A stretch of DNA of 64,000 bases from Streptomyces sp. APSN-46.1 (GTDB lineage: Bacteria; Actinomycetota; Actinomycetes; Streptomycetales; Streptomycetaceae): assembly GCF_022815725.1 (NCBI RefSeq), contig NZ_JALGRF010000002.1, forward strand, positions 682,001 through 746,000. Direction: 5' to 3'. Below the pieces are notes generated by a model. The model saw nothing but the letters and a program-made list of their open reading frames with translations. It did no database searches and was not told the origin of the DNA. The position numbers and the translations under genes were made by a program. Of this stretch, positions 10,088-17,968 are shown one piece after another (positions within the stretch are counted from its first letter, which is position 1; every line of letters begins with the position of its first letter).

Positions 10088-11116
10088 ATGGCACAGGCGT
10101 ACATGACGGAGACGGGGAACGGCGGCTCGGAGCCCGAGCCCTCCGGGTCCGGTCTCCGGCGCCGACTGGCCGATCTGCGCAGAGACCCCGGCATCTGGCG
10201 GCGCGGAAGCGTGACCGCCGGGCTGGCCGCGCTGATCTCGCTCGTGATGATCTTCCACGCCAGCCTGCCCAACGACGTGGGCAACCTCGGCAGCCTCACG
10301 GAGACCTTCCTGCCCTGGCTGGGCCTGGTCGTGGTGGCGCTGCTGGTCGCCGCCGTGGTCCGCACGTCCGCGACCGCGCTGATCGCGATACTGCTGACCG
10401 CCGTGGTCTGGGTGAACCTGTTCGGCGGCCTGGCCACTGACAAGTCGGGCTCCGGCGGCAACCTGGTGGTCGCCACGCACAACGTCGACGCCGACAACGC
10501 CGACCCGCGCGGCACCGCCGAATCCCTGGCGAAGTCCGGGTCCGACGTACTGGCCCTCACGGAGCTCAAGGCGGGCGTCATCCCGACGTACGAGAAGGCC
10601 CTCGCCGACGCCTACAAGTACCACGCCACGGAGGGCACGGTCGGGGTGTGGAGCAAGTACCCGCTGACCTCCAGCCGGGCGGTGGACATCAAGATGGGCT
10701 GGACCCGGGCGATGCGCACCACCGTGAAGACCCCGCAGGGCCCGGTTGCCGTCTTCGTCGCCCACCTGCCCTCGGTCCGGGTCAAGCTCAACGCCGGCTT
10801 CACCGCCAACCAGCGCGACAACAGCGCCGACGCGCTGGGCGCCGCGCTCGCCGGCGAACCGCTGAAGAAGGTCATCCTCCTCGGCGACCTCAACGGCACC
10901 ATGAACGACCGGGCGCTGTCCGAGGTCACCTCGCAGATGCGCTCCACCCAGGGCGCGGCGGGCGACGGCTTCGGGTTCACCTGGCCCGCCCAGTTCCCGA
11001 TGGCCCGGATCGACCAGATCATGGTCCGCGGCATCCAGCCGGAGGCCTCCTGGACGCTCCCGCGCACGGGCAGCGACCACCTCCCGACCGCGGCCCGGGT
11101 CACGGTCAAGCCGTAG
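10088..11116 (+). CDS. Membrane-anchored endonuclease/exonuclease/phosphatase family protein
   Basis: A 342-residue protein with three N-terminal membrane helices (about residues 38-56, 68-88, 92-110) and an extracytoplasmic EEP domain. The domain shows the ordered metal/phosphate motifs 'VATHNVDADN', 'DVLALTELK', 'VFVAHLPS', 'ILLGDLNGTMND', 'RIDQIM' and 'GSDHLPTAA', matching the Asn-Glu-His-Asp-Asn-His set of DNase I-like enzymes. By family and topology it should hydrolyse a phosphodiester outside the membrane (nucleic acid or lipid headgroup); the exact substrate is unknown. The ATG at 10088 has a weak GAGGG ribosome site; ATG 10103 is an alternative. The stop codon lies in the first unit of a CCGTAG hexamer array. 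Confidence 0.88.
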   Translation: MAQAYMTETGNGGSEPEPSGSGLRRRLADLRRDPGIWRRGSVTAGLAALISLVMIFHASLPNDVGNLGSLTETFLPWLGLVVVALLVAAVVRTSATALIAILLTAVVWVNLFGGLATDKSGSGGNLVVATHNVDADNADPRGTAESLAKSGSDVLALTELKAGVIPTYEKALADAYKYHATEGTVGVWSKYPLTSSRAVDIKMGWTRAMRTTVKTPQGPVAVFVAHLPSVRVKLNAGFTANQRDNSADALGAALAGEPLKKVILLGDLNGTMNDRALSEVTSQMRSTQGAAGDGFGFTWPAQFPMARIDQIMVRGIQPEASWTLPRTGSDHLPTAARVTVKP

Positions 11117-11176
11117 CCGTAGCCGTAGCCGTAGCCGTAGCCGTAGCCGTAGCCCTAGCGGTAGCCGTAGCCGTAG
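11111..11176. repeat. Hexamer array (CCGTAG)11 containing the stop codon of the EEP gene
   Basis: Eleven 6-bp units, nine exact and two with one change (CCCTAG, CGGTAG). The TAG of the EEP gene is in the first unit, so the frame downstream is a run of alternating CCG and TAG codons, in effect a stack of stop codons. Confidence 0.95.
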
Positions 11177-11197
11177 CCGGAGGGCGCAGTGCACGGA

Positions 11198-11233
11198 GAA
11201 GGGGCCCCGCCGCAGCAGCGGCCGGGCCCCTTC
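11198..11233. terminator. Bidirectional terminator hairpin between the EEP gene and nadE
   Basis: A 10-bp GC-rich stem (GAAGGGGCCC, 11198-11207, with GGGCCCCTTC, 11224-11233) and a 16-nt loop that can pair further internally. It lies between two convergent genes, so it can serve both. Confidence 0.75.
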
Positions 11234-11251
11234 CCCTGAGGTCGCGAACGG

Positions 11252-13006
11252 CTACGCGTGCTCGCGCCAGCCGTTCGTGATGGGCAGCCGGCGGTCCTTG
11301 CCGAAGCCCTTCGCGGAGATCTTCGTGCCCGGCGGGTACTGGCGGCGCTTGTACTCCGCCGTGTCCACCATCCGCAGGGTCTTGGCGACGAGCTCGCGGT
11401 CGAAGCCGGCCTCGACGATCGCCTCCAGGCCCTGGTCACCGTCCACGTACATCGCCAGGATCGCGTCCAGGACGGGGTAGTCCGGCAGCGAGTCCGTGTC
11501 CACCTGGCCCGGGCGCAGCTCGGCGCTCGGCGGCTTCACGATGGAGTTCTCCGGGATCGGCGGGGTCTCGCCGCGCTCGGCGGCGGCCCGGTTGCGGTAC
11601 TCGGCGAGGCGGAAGATGTCCGTCTTGTAGACGTCCTTGATCGGGCCGTACGCGCCCACCGAGTCGCCGTACAGGGTGGAGTAGCCGACGGCCAGCTCCG
11701 ACTTGTTGCCCGGGGCCAGCACGATGTGGCCCTCCTGGTTGGACACCGCCATCAGCATGGTGCCGCGCAGCCGGGACTGGAGGTTCTCCTCGGCCAGGCC
11801 CGTCAGGCCCAGGGAACCCATGTACGCGTCGAACATCGGCTCGATCGGCACGGTCCGGAAGTTCAGCCCGGTCCGCTCGGCCAGGTCGGCCGCGTCGCCC
11901 TTCGAGTGGTCCGAGGAGTACTTGGAGGGCATCGAGATGCCGTACACGTTCTGCGCGCCGATCGCGTCGCAGGCGATGGCGGCGACGAGCGCCGAGTCGA
12001 TGCCGCCCGAGAGCCCGATCAGGACGGAGCGGAAACCGTTCTTCTTGACGTACGCGCGCAGGCCCACGACCAGCGCGTCGTAGATCTCCTCGTCGTCGTC
12101 GAGGCGGTCGGCGTAACCGCCGGTGACCACCGGCTCGTACGGCTCCACGGGCTCCTCGGAGAGGATCACGCGGTCGATCCGCAGCCCGTCGTCCACCACG
12201 CCCTCGGGGGCGTCGGGGCGGGCGGCGGGCAGGTCGAGGTCGACGAGCACGCAGCCCTCGGAGAACTGCGGGGCGCGGGCGATGACCTCGCCGCTGCCGT
12301 CCACGACGATCGAGTCCCCGTCGAAGACCAGCTCGTCCTGGCCGCCGATCATCGCCAGGTACGCGAGGGTGCAGCCGGCCTCCTTGGCCCGCCTCTGGAC
12401 CAGTTCGAGGCGCAGGTCGTCCTTGTTGCGCTCGTACGGGGAGGCGTTGATGGAGAGCAGCAGCCCGGCCCCGGCGGAGCGGGTGGCGGGGACCCGGCCG
12501 CCCTCCTGCCAGAGGTCCTCGCAGATGGCCAGGGCCACGTCCACGCCGCGCACCCGGATCACCGGCTGCGTGTCGCCCGGTACGAAGTACCGGAACTCGT
12601 CGAACACGCCGTAGTTGGGGAGGTGGTGCTTGGCGAAGCGGAGGGCGACCTTCCCGCCGTGGAGCACGGCGGCCGCGTTCTCCGGGGAGCCCGCCGGACG
12701 GCCGAGCCGGGGCGCGGCCCGCTCCGTACGGTCGAGGTAGCCGACGATGACCGGCAGTTCCCCGAAGCCCTCGGCCGCCAGCCGCTCCGCGAGGTCGCGC
12801 AGCGCGGTGCGGGAGGCGTCGACGAAGGAGCCGCGCAGGGCGAGGTCCTCGACGGGGTAGCCGGTCAGCACCATCTCCGGGAACGCCACCAGATGGGCGC
12901 CCTGCTCGGCGGAGTGCCGGGTCCAGTGGACGACCGAGTCGGCGTTGGCGGCGATGTTGCCGACGTGCGAGTCGATCTGATTCAGAGCGAGGCGAAGTTG
13001 AGGCAC
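11252..13006 (-). CDS. nadE: Glutamine-dependent NAD+ synthetase
   Basis: Makes NAD+ from deamido-NAD+ with ATP, taking ammonia from glutamine. At 584 residues it is shorter than the roughly 680-residue mycobacterial form but has both domains. The N-terminal nitrilase-type glutaminase has the triad E44 ('AFPEM'), K126 ('FAKHHLPN') and C162 ('AICEDLW'). The C-terminal synthetase has the PP-loop 'LIGLSGGIDSALVAAIA' and the 'APGNKSELAVGYSTLYGD' segment. The initiator is GTG 13006 with no obvious ribosome site; a TTACACT-like -10 sits about 10 nt upstream, so the message may be leaderless or nearly so (inference). It is a single-gene unit between terminators. Confidence 0.96.
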   Translation of the reverse strand: MPQLRLALNQIDSHVGNIAANADSVVHWTRHSAEQGAHLVAFPEMVLTGYPVEDLALRGSFVDASRTALRDLAERLAAEGFGELPVIVGYLDRTERAAPRLGRPAGSPENAAAVLHGGKVALRFAKHHLPNYGVFDEFRYFVPGDTQPVIRVRGVDVALAICEDLWQEGGRVPATRSAGAGLLLSINASPYERNKDDLRLELVQRRAKEAGCTLAYLAMIGGQDELVFDGDSIVVDGSGEVIARAPQFSEGCVLVDLDLPAARPDAPEGVVDDGLRIDRVILSEEPVEPYEPVVTGGYADRLDDDEEIYDALVVGLRAYVKKNGFRSVLIGLSGGIDSALVAAIACDAIGAQNVYGISMPSKYSSDHSKGDAADLAERTGLNFRTVPIEPMFDAYMGSLGLTGLAEENLQSRLRGTMLMAVSNQEGHIVLAPGNKSELAVGYSTLYGDSVGAYGPIKDVYKTDIFRLAEYRNRAAAERGETPPIPENSIVKPPSAELRPGQVDTDSLPDYPVLDAILAMYVDGDQGLEAIVEAGFDRELVAKTLRMVDTAEYKRRQYPPGTKISAKGFGKDRRLPITNGWREHA

Positions 13007-13067
13007 GGGGGCCAGTGTAATCGTCTTTCTGACGCGATGTCCTGGGGTTCCGGTCCGCGATATGCGT

Positions 13068-13092
13068 GAGGCGCCCCACTCGGGGGCGCCTC
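13068..13092 (-). terminator. Terminator of the DUF4190/DUF4352 gene
   Basis: A 10-bp stem GAGGCGCCCC / GGGGCGCCTC with a 5-nt loop, about 80 bp downstream of the stop at 13172 and just upstream of the nadE promoter. Confidence 0.7.
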
Positions 13093-13171
13093 GGGTCCCG
13101 TACGCGGAGTGTGCGCGAGACCGTTCGCGGGGCGTTCGCGGGGCGTGCGGGGAGCGTGCGCGGGGCCGCGG

Positions 13172-14590
13172 TCAGCCGATCGGGCCGCTCCAGATCGTCT
13201 GGGGGTACTCCGGGGGCAGGCCGGGCGAGAGCTCGAAGTGCAGGCCCTTGGTGCCCTCGGGGACGGAGAAGAGGAAGACGCCCGTGGCCGATTCGCCCGG
13301 CATGACCGAACCCTTGAACATCTTCGGCAGAGGGGTGTCGAAGAGCATGTCGGCCGAGCCGCCCTGGTCGTCACGGGCGTGCGGCAGCGCCAGGTGCACG
13401 TCGAGTGCGGCGTCGGACTTGTTGACGATCTTCACGGTCACCTTGACCGCGTGCCCGGAGTGGTCGCGCGGGTACGTGCTCTTCCCCGGGGAGTACGGGA
13501 CGGCGCGCTCGGCGGTGACCTCGACGCCGTTCGGGTACGTGAAGGTCTTTCCCCAGGCCAGCGCGGAGGTCCGGCCGGGGATGTCCGACGGGGAGGCCTT
13601 CGGCGTGGGGGCCTTCGGCGTGGGGTCGCTGTACCCGGGCGGGTAGGGGTAGACGTCGAGGCCGTCGACGTCGTCCAGCTCGTCGATCTCGTTCGCGGTC
13701 TGCCGGTCGATCTCGGTCAGGATGCTCTTCGTGGTGAAGAAGCCCCCGATCGAGCCGATGAGGGCGAGCCCGCCGAGGGCGGCGCCGATGATCGCCATGG
13801 TCCTGCGCGGGGAGCCGGGCAGGGACTTGGCGCGGGAGACGGCGCCGATGCCGATGCCGATGGCGATCAGCGCGAGAAGGGTGCCGCCCCAGAAGATGAA
13901 GGGGATGACGCTCAGGAAGGTGCTGATGATGCCGAGGACCAGGGCGGCCACGGCCAGGCCGTTGACGGGCTCGGCGGGCTGCGGGTAGGCCGCCGCGTAT
14001 CCGGGGTAGCCCGCGCCGCCGCCGTATCCGGGGCCGTAGCCCACGCCGCCGCCGTATCCGGGGCCGGGGCCTGCGGGGGTGCCCCAGGGGTTGGCCGGCG
14101 CGCCGGGGGCCGTGGGCGAGGGGGCCGACGGGCTCGGGGGAGCGAAGGCGGACGCGGGGGTGGGTGCGGGTGCGGAGGCGGACGGGGGCGCGTCGGCGGG
14201 CCCGGCAACCGGAACAGCTGCGTCGGGCTCGGGCCGGGGAGCCGGGACAGCCGCGTCAGCCGGCCCGGGCCCGGGCTCGGGAGCCGGGGCGGGTACTTCC
14301 GTCGGGCCGGGCTCGGCAGCCGGGGCAAGGCCGTCCGTCGGCCCGGGCTCGGGAGTCGGGACAGCCGCTTCGGCCGACTCGGGCTCGGGAGCCGGGGCCG
14401 GTGCGTCCGCCGGGCCGGGCTCGGCGGCCGGGGCGGGTAGGTCGGCCGGGGCCTTCGTGAGCGACAGCGGTTGCGCGGGCGGGTCCGGCTGCGCGGGCGG
14501 CGGTATCGACGCCGCCTCCGGTATGGGCGTGCCCGCGGGTTCCGTCGGCGGGCCGGTCGGGTTGCTGGGCGGGTTGGCGGGGTTGCTCAT
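13172..14590 (-). CDS. Pro/Ala-rich DUF4190 + DUF4352 membrane-exported protein
   Basis: A 472-residue protein of unknown function with three parts. The first 190 residues are a Pro/Ala/Glu-rich cytosolic arm with repeated 'PAPEPGP' stretches, ending in a Gly/Tyr-rich 'GYGPGYGGGAGYPGY' segment. A DUF4190 unit of two to three membrane helices follows ('NGLAVAALVLGIISTFLSVIPFIFWGG', about 205-290). The last part is an extracytoplasmic DUF4352-type beta-sandwich ('GKTFTYPNGVEVTAERA', 'VKVTVKIVNKSDAALDVHL'), a fold thought to mediate protein contacts at the cell surface. The start ATG 14590 is the first in a clear coding frame. It is probably an envelope sensor or adaptor. Confidence 0.85.
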   Translation of the reverse strand: MSNPANPPSNPTGPPTEPAGTPIPEAASIPPPAQPDPPAQPLSLTKAPADLPAPAAEPGPADAPAPAPEPESAEAAVPTPEPGPTDGLAPAAEPGPTEVPAPAPEPGPGPADAAVPAPRPEPDAAVPVAGPADAPPSASAPAPTPASAFAPPSPSAPSPTAPGAPANPWGTPAGPGPGYGGGVGYGPGYGGGAGYPGYAAAYPQPAEPVNGLAVAALVLGIISTFLSVIPFIFWGGTLLALIAIGIGIGAVSRAKSLPGSPRRTMAIIGAALGGLALIGSIGGFFTTKSILTEIDRQTANEIDELDDVDGLDVYPYPPGYSDPTPKAPTPKASPSDIPGRTSALAWGKTFTYPNGVEVTAERAVPYSPGKSTYPRDHSGHAVKVTVKIVNKSDAALDVHLALPHARDDQGGSADMLFDTPLPKMFKGSVMPGESATGVFLFSVPEGTKGLHFELSPGLPPEYPQTIWSGPIG

Positions 14591-14767
14591 ACCGGTGGGC
14601 GATCCTTATGTACGGCGCGGCCGACGTGCGGTGATCGGCGCGTGGAGATCACCAGATTGCCATGTCCGCCGAGCAGCCCGCTCCGGACTTTCCGCCCCGG
14701 TACTCTCCGCCCCGGTCCGGCGACGGCCGGGACACCGCCCGACCCGCGCCGGACCAGGGCGTCACCG

Positions 14768-16447
14768 TTAGAGCCGGTAGCCGAGGACCGTCATCATCCC
14801 GGACTCCGAGTGGTAGACGTTGTGGCAGTGCGCCATCCACAGCCCGGGGTTGTCGGCGTCGAAGTCCACCGTCAGCTTCGCGCCCGGCAGGATGATCGTG
14901 GTGTCCTTGCGGGCACCGCCTTGGCCGCGCCGGCCGCCCCGGCCGCCCGCGCCGAGGGCGAAGTGGTGCCCGTGCAGGTGCAGCGGGTGCCACATCGGCG
15001 TCGCGTTGGTGAATTCGATCCGGACCCGCTCGCCCGCCTTCACCGGGTATCGCTGGTCCGGTGTGTAAGGCGCGTGGTTGAAGGCCCAGTTGTACCGGTC
15101 CATGCTTCCCGTCAGCCTCAGCTTGATCGTACGGTCGGGCCGGCGGTTGCTGAGCGCGGCCGACTCGGCGGCCTTGAGCTTGTTCGCCAGCAGTGGCCGC
15201 ACGTCCAGTTCCGCGGGCCGGGTCGCGGCGGTCGGCGCCTTCCCCGCGCCGGTGCGCAGCACGGCGAGGGCCGCCTGCCCCTTGCCCTCGGCGAGCGCGG
15301 TGAGCGGGAACACCCCGTCCCCGGCGGTGACCAGTACGTCGTACCGCTCGCCCATGCCGAGCAGCAGGCTGCTGGCTTTGGCGGGCGCGACGGGGAAACC
15401 GTCGGTGTGCGTGACCGTCAGTTCGTGGTCGCCGAGGGCGACGCGGAAGGCGGTGTCCCCGCCCGCGTTGATGATGCGCAGCCGGATCCGGTCGCCGGGG
15501 CGGGCGGTGAAGACCGACGGGTCGTCCGCCATCCGGCCGTTGATCAGGTAGTACGGGTACGCGACATCGCCCGCGTCCTTGCCGAGGATGTCGCTCTCGC
15601 TGCCCATGAGGAGCCGGTTGGGGCCGCCGCCGCTGCCGCTCGGCGAGGGGGAGTGCGAGGTGGCCGGGACGGGGGCGGCGTGGCCCGCCGTACCGCCGTG
15701 TCCGCCGTGCCCGCCGTGGCCGGGGTCGGTGCTCATGCCCTTGCGGAGCGCGGCGAGCACGGCATCCGGGGTGGAGCCGTCCACTCCGTCGAGCCAGTCG
15801 TCCAGCACGACCACCCACTCCTTGTCGTAGGAGAGGGGCTCCTTCGGGTCCTCGATGATGAGCGGGGCGTACAGGCCGCGGTCCTGCTGGACCCCGGTGT
15901 GCGGGTGGAACCAGTACGTCCCCGGTTTCGGGACGGCGAACTTGTACGCGAACGACTCGCCCGGGGCGATGTCCCGCTGGGTGAGCCCGGGGACGCCGTC
16001 CATGTCGTTGCGCAGGGCCAGGCCGTGCCAGTGCAGGGAGGTGGCCTCGGGCAGGTGGTTGGCCAGGGTCAGGGCGAGGGTGCCGCCCGCGGTGGCCCGT
16101 ACCTCCTGGCCCGGCAGCTCGTCCCCGTACGCCCAGGAGCGGACGGAGACGCCGCCGCCGAGGTCGAGCGGGGTGATGGTGGCGGTGAGCTTGACCTCGG
16201 TGAGCGGGCCGGTGGCCTTGCGGGCGGCCTCGGCGGCCTGGACCTGGGGACCCGCCGGATCGACGTAGCCGCGCGGGGTGGCGGCGGCCGAGCCGCCGTG
16301 CTTCATGGCGCCGTGGCCCATGGAGCCGGAGTCGTGGCCGGTGGACGAGCCGTCGCCGGAGCAGGCGGCGAGCAGCCCGGAGCCGGCGAGGGCGGCGGTG
16401 GCGCCGAGCACGGCGCGACGGGTGGGACGGGTGGGAAGGGAACGCAT
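14768..16447 (-). CDS. Exported multicopper oxidase (lipoprotein/Tat-type signal)
   Basis: A 559-residue copper oxidase that couples substrate or Cu(I) oxidation to oxygen reduction. All four copper-binding segments are present: 'SLHWHG', 'YWFHPHTG', 'HPLHLHGHHF' and 'AHCHNVYHSESGMM', the last ending with a Met as axial type 1 ligand. The N-terminus 'TRPTRRAVLGATAALAGSG' has a twin-arginine pair and then a lipobox-like LLAAC, so it is probably Tat-exported and lipid-anchored. A Met/His-rich patch follows ('GHDSGSMGHGAMKHGG'), as expected for copper binding. I chose ATG 16447 with a CGAGGTG ribosome site over a longer upstream frame. The next gene upstream encodes a His-repeat DUF6153 protein, suggesting a copper-handling pair. 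Confidence 0.94.
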   Translation of the reverse strand: MRSLPTRPTRRAVLGATAALAGSGLLAACSGDGSSTGHDSGSMGHGAMKHGGSAAATPRGYVDPAGPQVQAAEAARKATGPLTEVKLTATITPLDLGGGVSVRSWAYGDELPGQEVRATAGGTLALTLANHLPEATSLHWHGLALRNDMDGVPGLTQRDIAPGESFAYKFAVPKPGTYWFHPHTGVQQDRGLYAPLIIEDPKEPLSYDKEWVVVLDDWLDGVDGSTPDAVLAALRKGMSTDPGHGGHGGHGGTAGHAAPVPATSHSPSPSGSGGGPNRLLMGSESDILGKDAGDVAYPYYLINGRMADDPSVFTARPGDRIRLRIINAGGDTAFRVALGDHELTVTHTDGFPVAPAKASSLLLGMGERYDVLVTAGDGVFPLTALAEGKGQAALAVLRTGAGKAPTAATRPAELDVRPLLANKLKAAESAALSNRRPDRTIKLRLTGSMDRYNWAFNHAPYTPDQRYPVKAGERVRIEFTNATPMWHPLHLHGHHFALGAGGRGGRRGQGGARKDTTIILPGAKLTVDFDADNPGLWMAHCHNVYHSESGMMTVLGYRL

Positions 16448-16558
16448 GGGTGCACCTCGTGGTGTGGCGATGCGGGTGGAGGAACGCCGTTCGCCGTCGC
16501 CGAGCGGCCCGTGGGCCCTTGGGCGCGTGGGCACGCGGGGGCGACAGCGGTGCCCGTC

Positions 16559-17158
16559 CTATACGCGCAGTACCGCCAGCCGTGTGAGGAGTTCCCGGGG
16601 CCCGGGCGGACCTGGGCCGCGCGGGGCGCGGTCCCGGCCGCGCCCGCCGGTGGCCCGGTCGCCCTCGTACCGTACGAGCGCCCGGCCGAGGGCGAGCAGC
16701 ACCAGCCCGGCGAGTACGGCCAGGCAGACGGACATGGGGTTCATGGCGGGCCCGGCCGGTGTGTGGACGGCCGGTGTGCGGTCCGCGGCACTGGGGTGGG
16801 CCGCCGGATCGGGGTGGGCCGCCGGACTGGGGTGGGCCGCCGGACTGGGGTGGGCCGCGGGACCGTGGTGGCCCGCCGGACCGGGGTGGACATCCGGGCC
16901 GGCGTGGGCCGCGTGCGCCGCCGGACGGGGGTGGACATCCGGGGCGGCGTGGGCCGCCGGTGCTGCGTGGCCGGCCGGCATCGGCTGATGTGCCGGAACC
17001 GTGCGCTCGCGGGCAACGCCGCGGGCCGCGGTCGCGTCCTCCAAGGCGTGGGACTCGCTCGGATGGCCCAGCGTGTGCATCGCGACGATCCCCAGCAGCA
17101 GCGCGGCGAGCAGCACCAACCGGCTCCCTGGGGTTGCTCGCTGGGCACTGCGCGTCAT
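16559..17158 (-). CDS. DUF6153-family membrane protein with His-Pro-Ala repeats
   Basis: A 199-residue protein with an N-terminal helix ('RLVLLAALLLGIVAMHTLGHP', the DUF6153 hallmark), a central region of tandem 'PAAHPS/DVHPGPAGH'-type repeats rich in histidine (about residues 50-125), then a second membrane helix ('MSVCLAVLAGLVLLALGRAL'). The repeats are encoded by near-exact 18-bp DNA units around 16790-16940. Regularly spaced His-Pro suggests metal binding outside or within the membrane, which fits the adjacent multicopper oxidase 112 bp downstream on the same strand. Function is otherwise unknown. ATG 17158 is chosen; ATG 17194 would add 12 residues. Confidence 0.75.
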   Translation of the reverse strand: MTRSAQRATPGSRLVLLAALLLGIVAMHTLGHPSESHALEDATAARGVARERTVPAHQPMPAGHAAPAAHAAPDVHPRPAAHAAHAGPDVHPGPAGHHGPAAHPSPAAHPSPAAHPDPAAHPSAADRTPAVHTPAGPAMNPMSVCLAVLAGLVLLALGRALVRYEGDRATGGRGRDRAPRGPGPPGPRELLTRLAVLRV

Positions 17159-17230
17159 ACGCGGAACCCTACCGGGGGTGGGTATCCGATCCATGGAGCC
17201 ACCCCGGTGTTGCTGAGGATTAATCGCACT

Positions 17231-17968
17231 ATGCGCACCAAAGGCTTGTATGCCCGACGCGAACCGACGGCGCGGCCCGCGCCATCCGCGCGGCACACGT
17301 GGCGTGTCGCGGCCCTGATCGGTCTCGGCGCCACCGCCTACACCGCGTGGGTGCTCGAAGTCGTCCTCTCCACGGGCCTCAATCCCATCGAGGCCTACGT
17401 CAGCGAGCTCGCCGCCCAGGACCGGCCGCTCGGCGGCCTGTTCCGGGCCACCGACTTCACCGCGGGCCTGCTCGCCTTCGCCGGCGGGCTGCTGGCCCTC
17501 GTCCGGCTCGCCCGCTACCCCGCGTGCCGGCGGCCGTGGGCCGTCCTCGGCTGGGCCGGGGTCACCCTGTTCGGCGCGGCCACCGCCGCCGACGCCTGGC
17601 TGCCGCTGAGCTGCGCCCCCACCGCCGACCCCGAATGCGCCGCCCGGGAGACCGCCGGACTGGTTCCGGCCACCCATCAGGCCCACGCCGTCAGCAGCAG
17701 CCTCGCCATGGCCGGCGCCCTCACCGGAATCGTGGCCCTCACCGTCGCCGCCCGCCGCTACGGCTGGTTCGCCCCGCTCGCCCGCTACGGGCCCGCGCTC
17801 GTCGCACTGGAACTGCTCGCCACCGTCTGGACCCTGACCGCGATCGCCCTGTTCACCGCCGGGCGCGGCACCTGGGCCCTCGGCGCCGGGCGGCGCCTCC
17901 AAGTCCTGTTCGTGGCGCTCTGGCTGGGTCTGCTCGCGTACTCCGTATACCGGGACCGCCGCACATGA
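17231..17968 (+). CDS. DUF998-family membrane protein
   Basis: A 245-residue polytopic protein with six hydrophobic segments and the DUF998 features '[28 protein letters not shown]' (loop after helix 1) and '[10 protein letters not shown]'. The biochemical role of DUF998 proteins is not established; many are in membrane stress or lipid-related loci. The start ATG 17231 has only a weak ribosome site (TGAGGAT); GTG 17207 is possible. The stop TGA overlaps the ATG of the following hydrolase gene (ATGA), so the two are translationally coupled and should act together. Confidence 0.85.
   Translation: MRTKGLYARREPTARPAPSARHTWRVAALIGLGATAYTAWVLEVVLSTGLNPIEAYVSELAAQDRPLGGLFRATDFTAGLLAFAGGLLALVRLARYPACRRPWAVLGWAGVTLFGAATAADAWLPLSCAPTADPECAARETAGLVPATHQAHAVSSSLAMAGALTGIVALTVAARRYGWFAPLARYGPALVALELLATVWTLTAIALFTAGRGTWALGAGRRLQVLFVALWLGLLAYSVYRDRRT

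Noticed and set aside
16450..16534. Upstream extension of the multicopper oxidase to 16534
   Set aside because: It would place 29 Arg-rich residues before a perfect Tat/lipoprotein signal; ATG 16447 has a proper ribosome site.
14471..17230. Long plus-strand frame across the multicopper oxidase and DUF6153 genes
   Set aside because: Only its last part (from 17231) is a real protein; the earlier part is antisense to genes with intact copper motifs.
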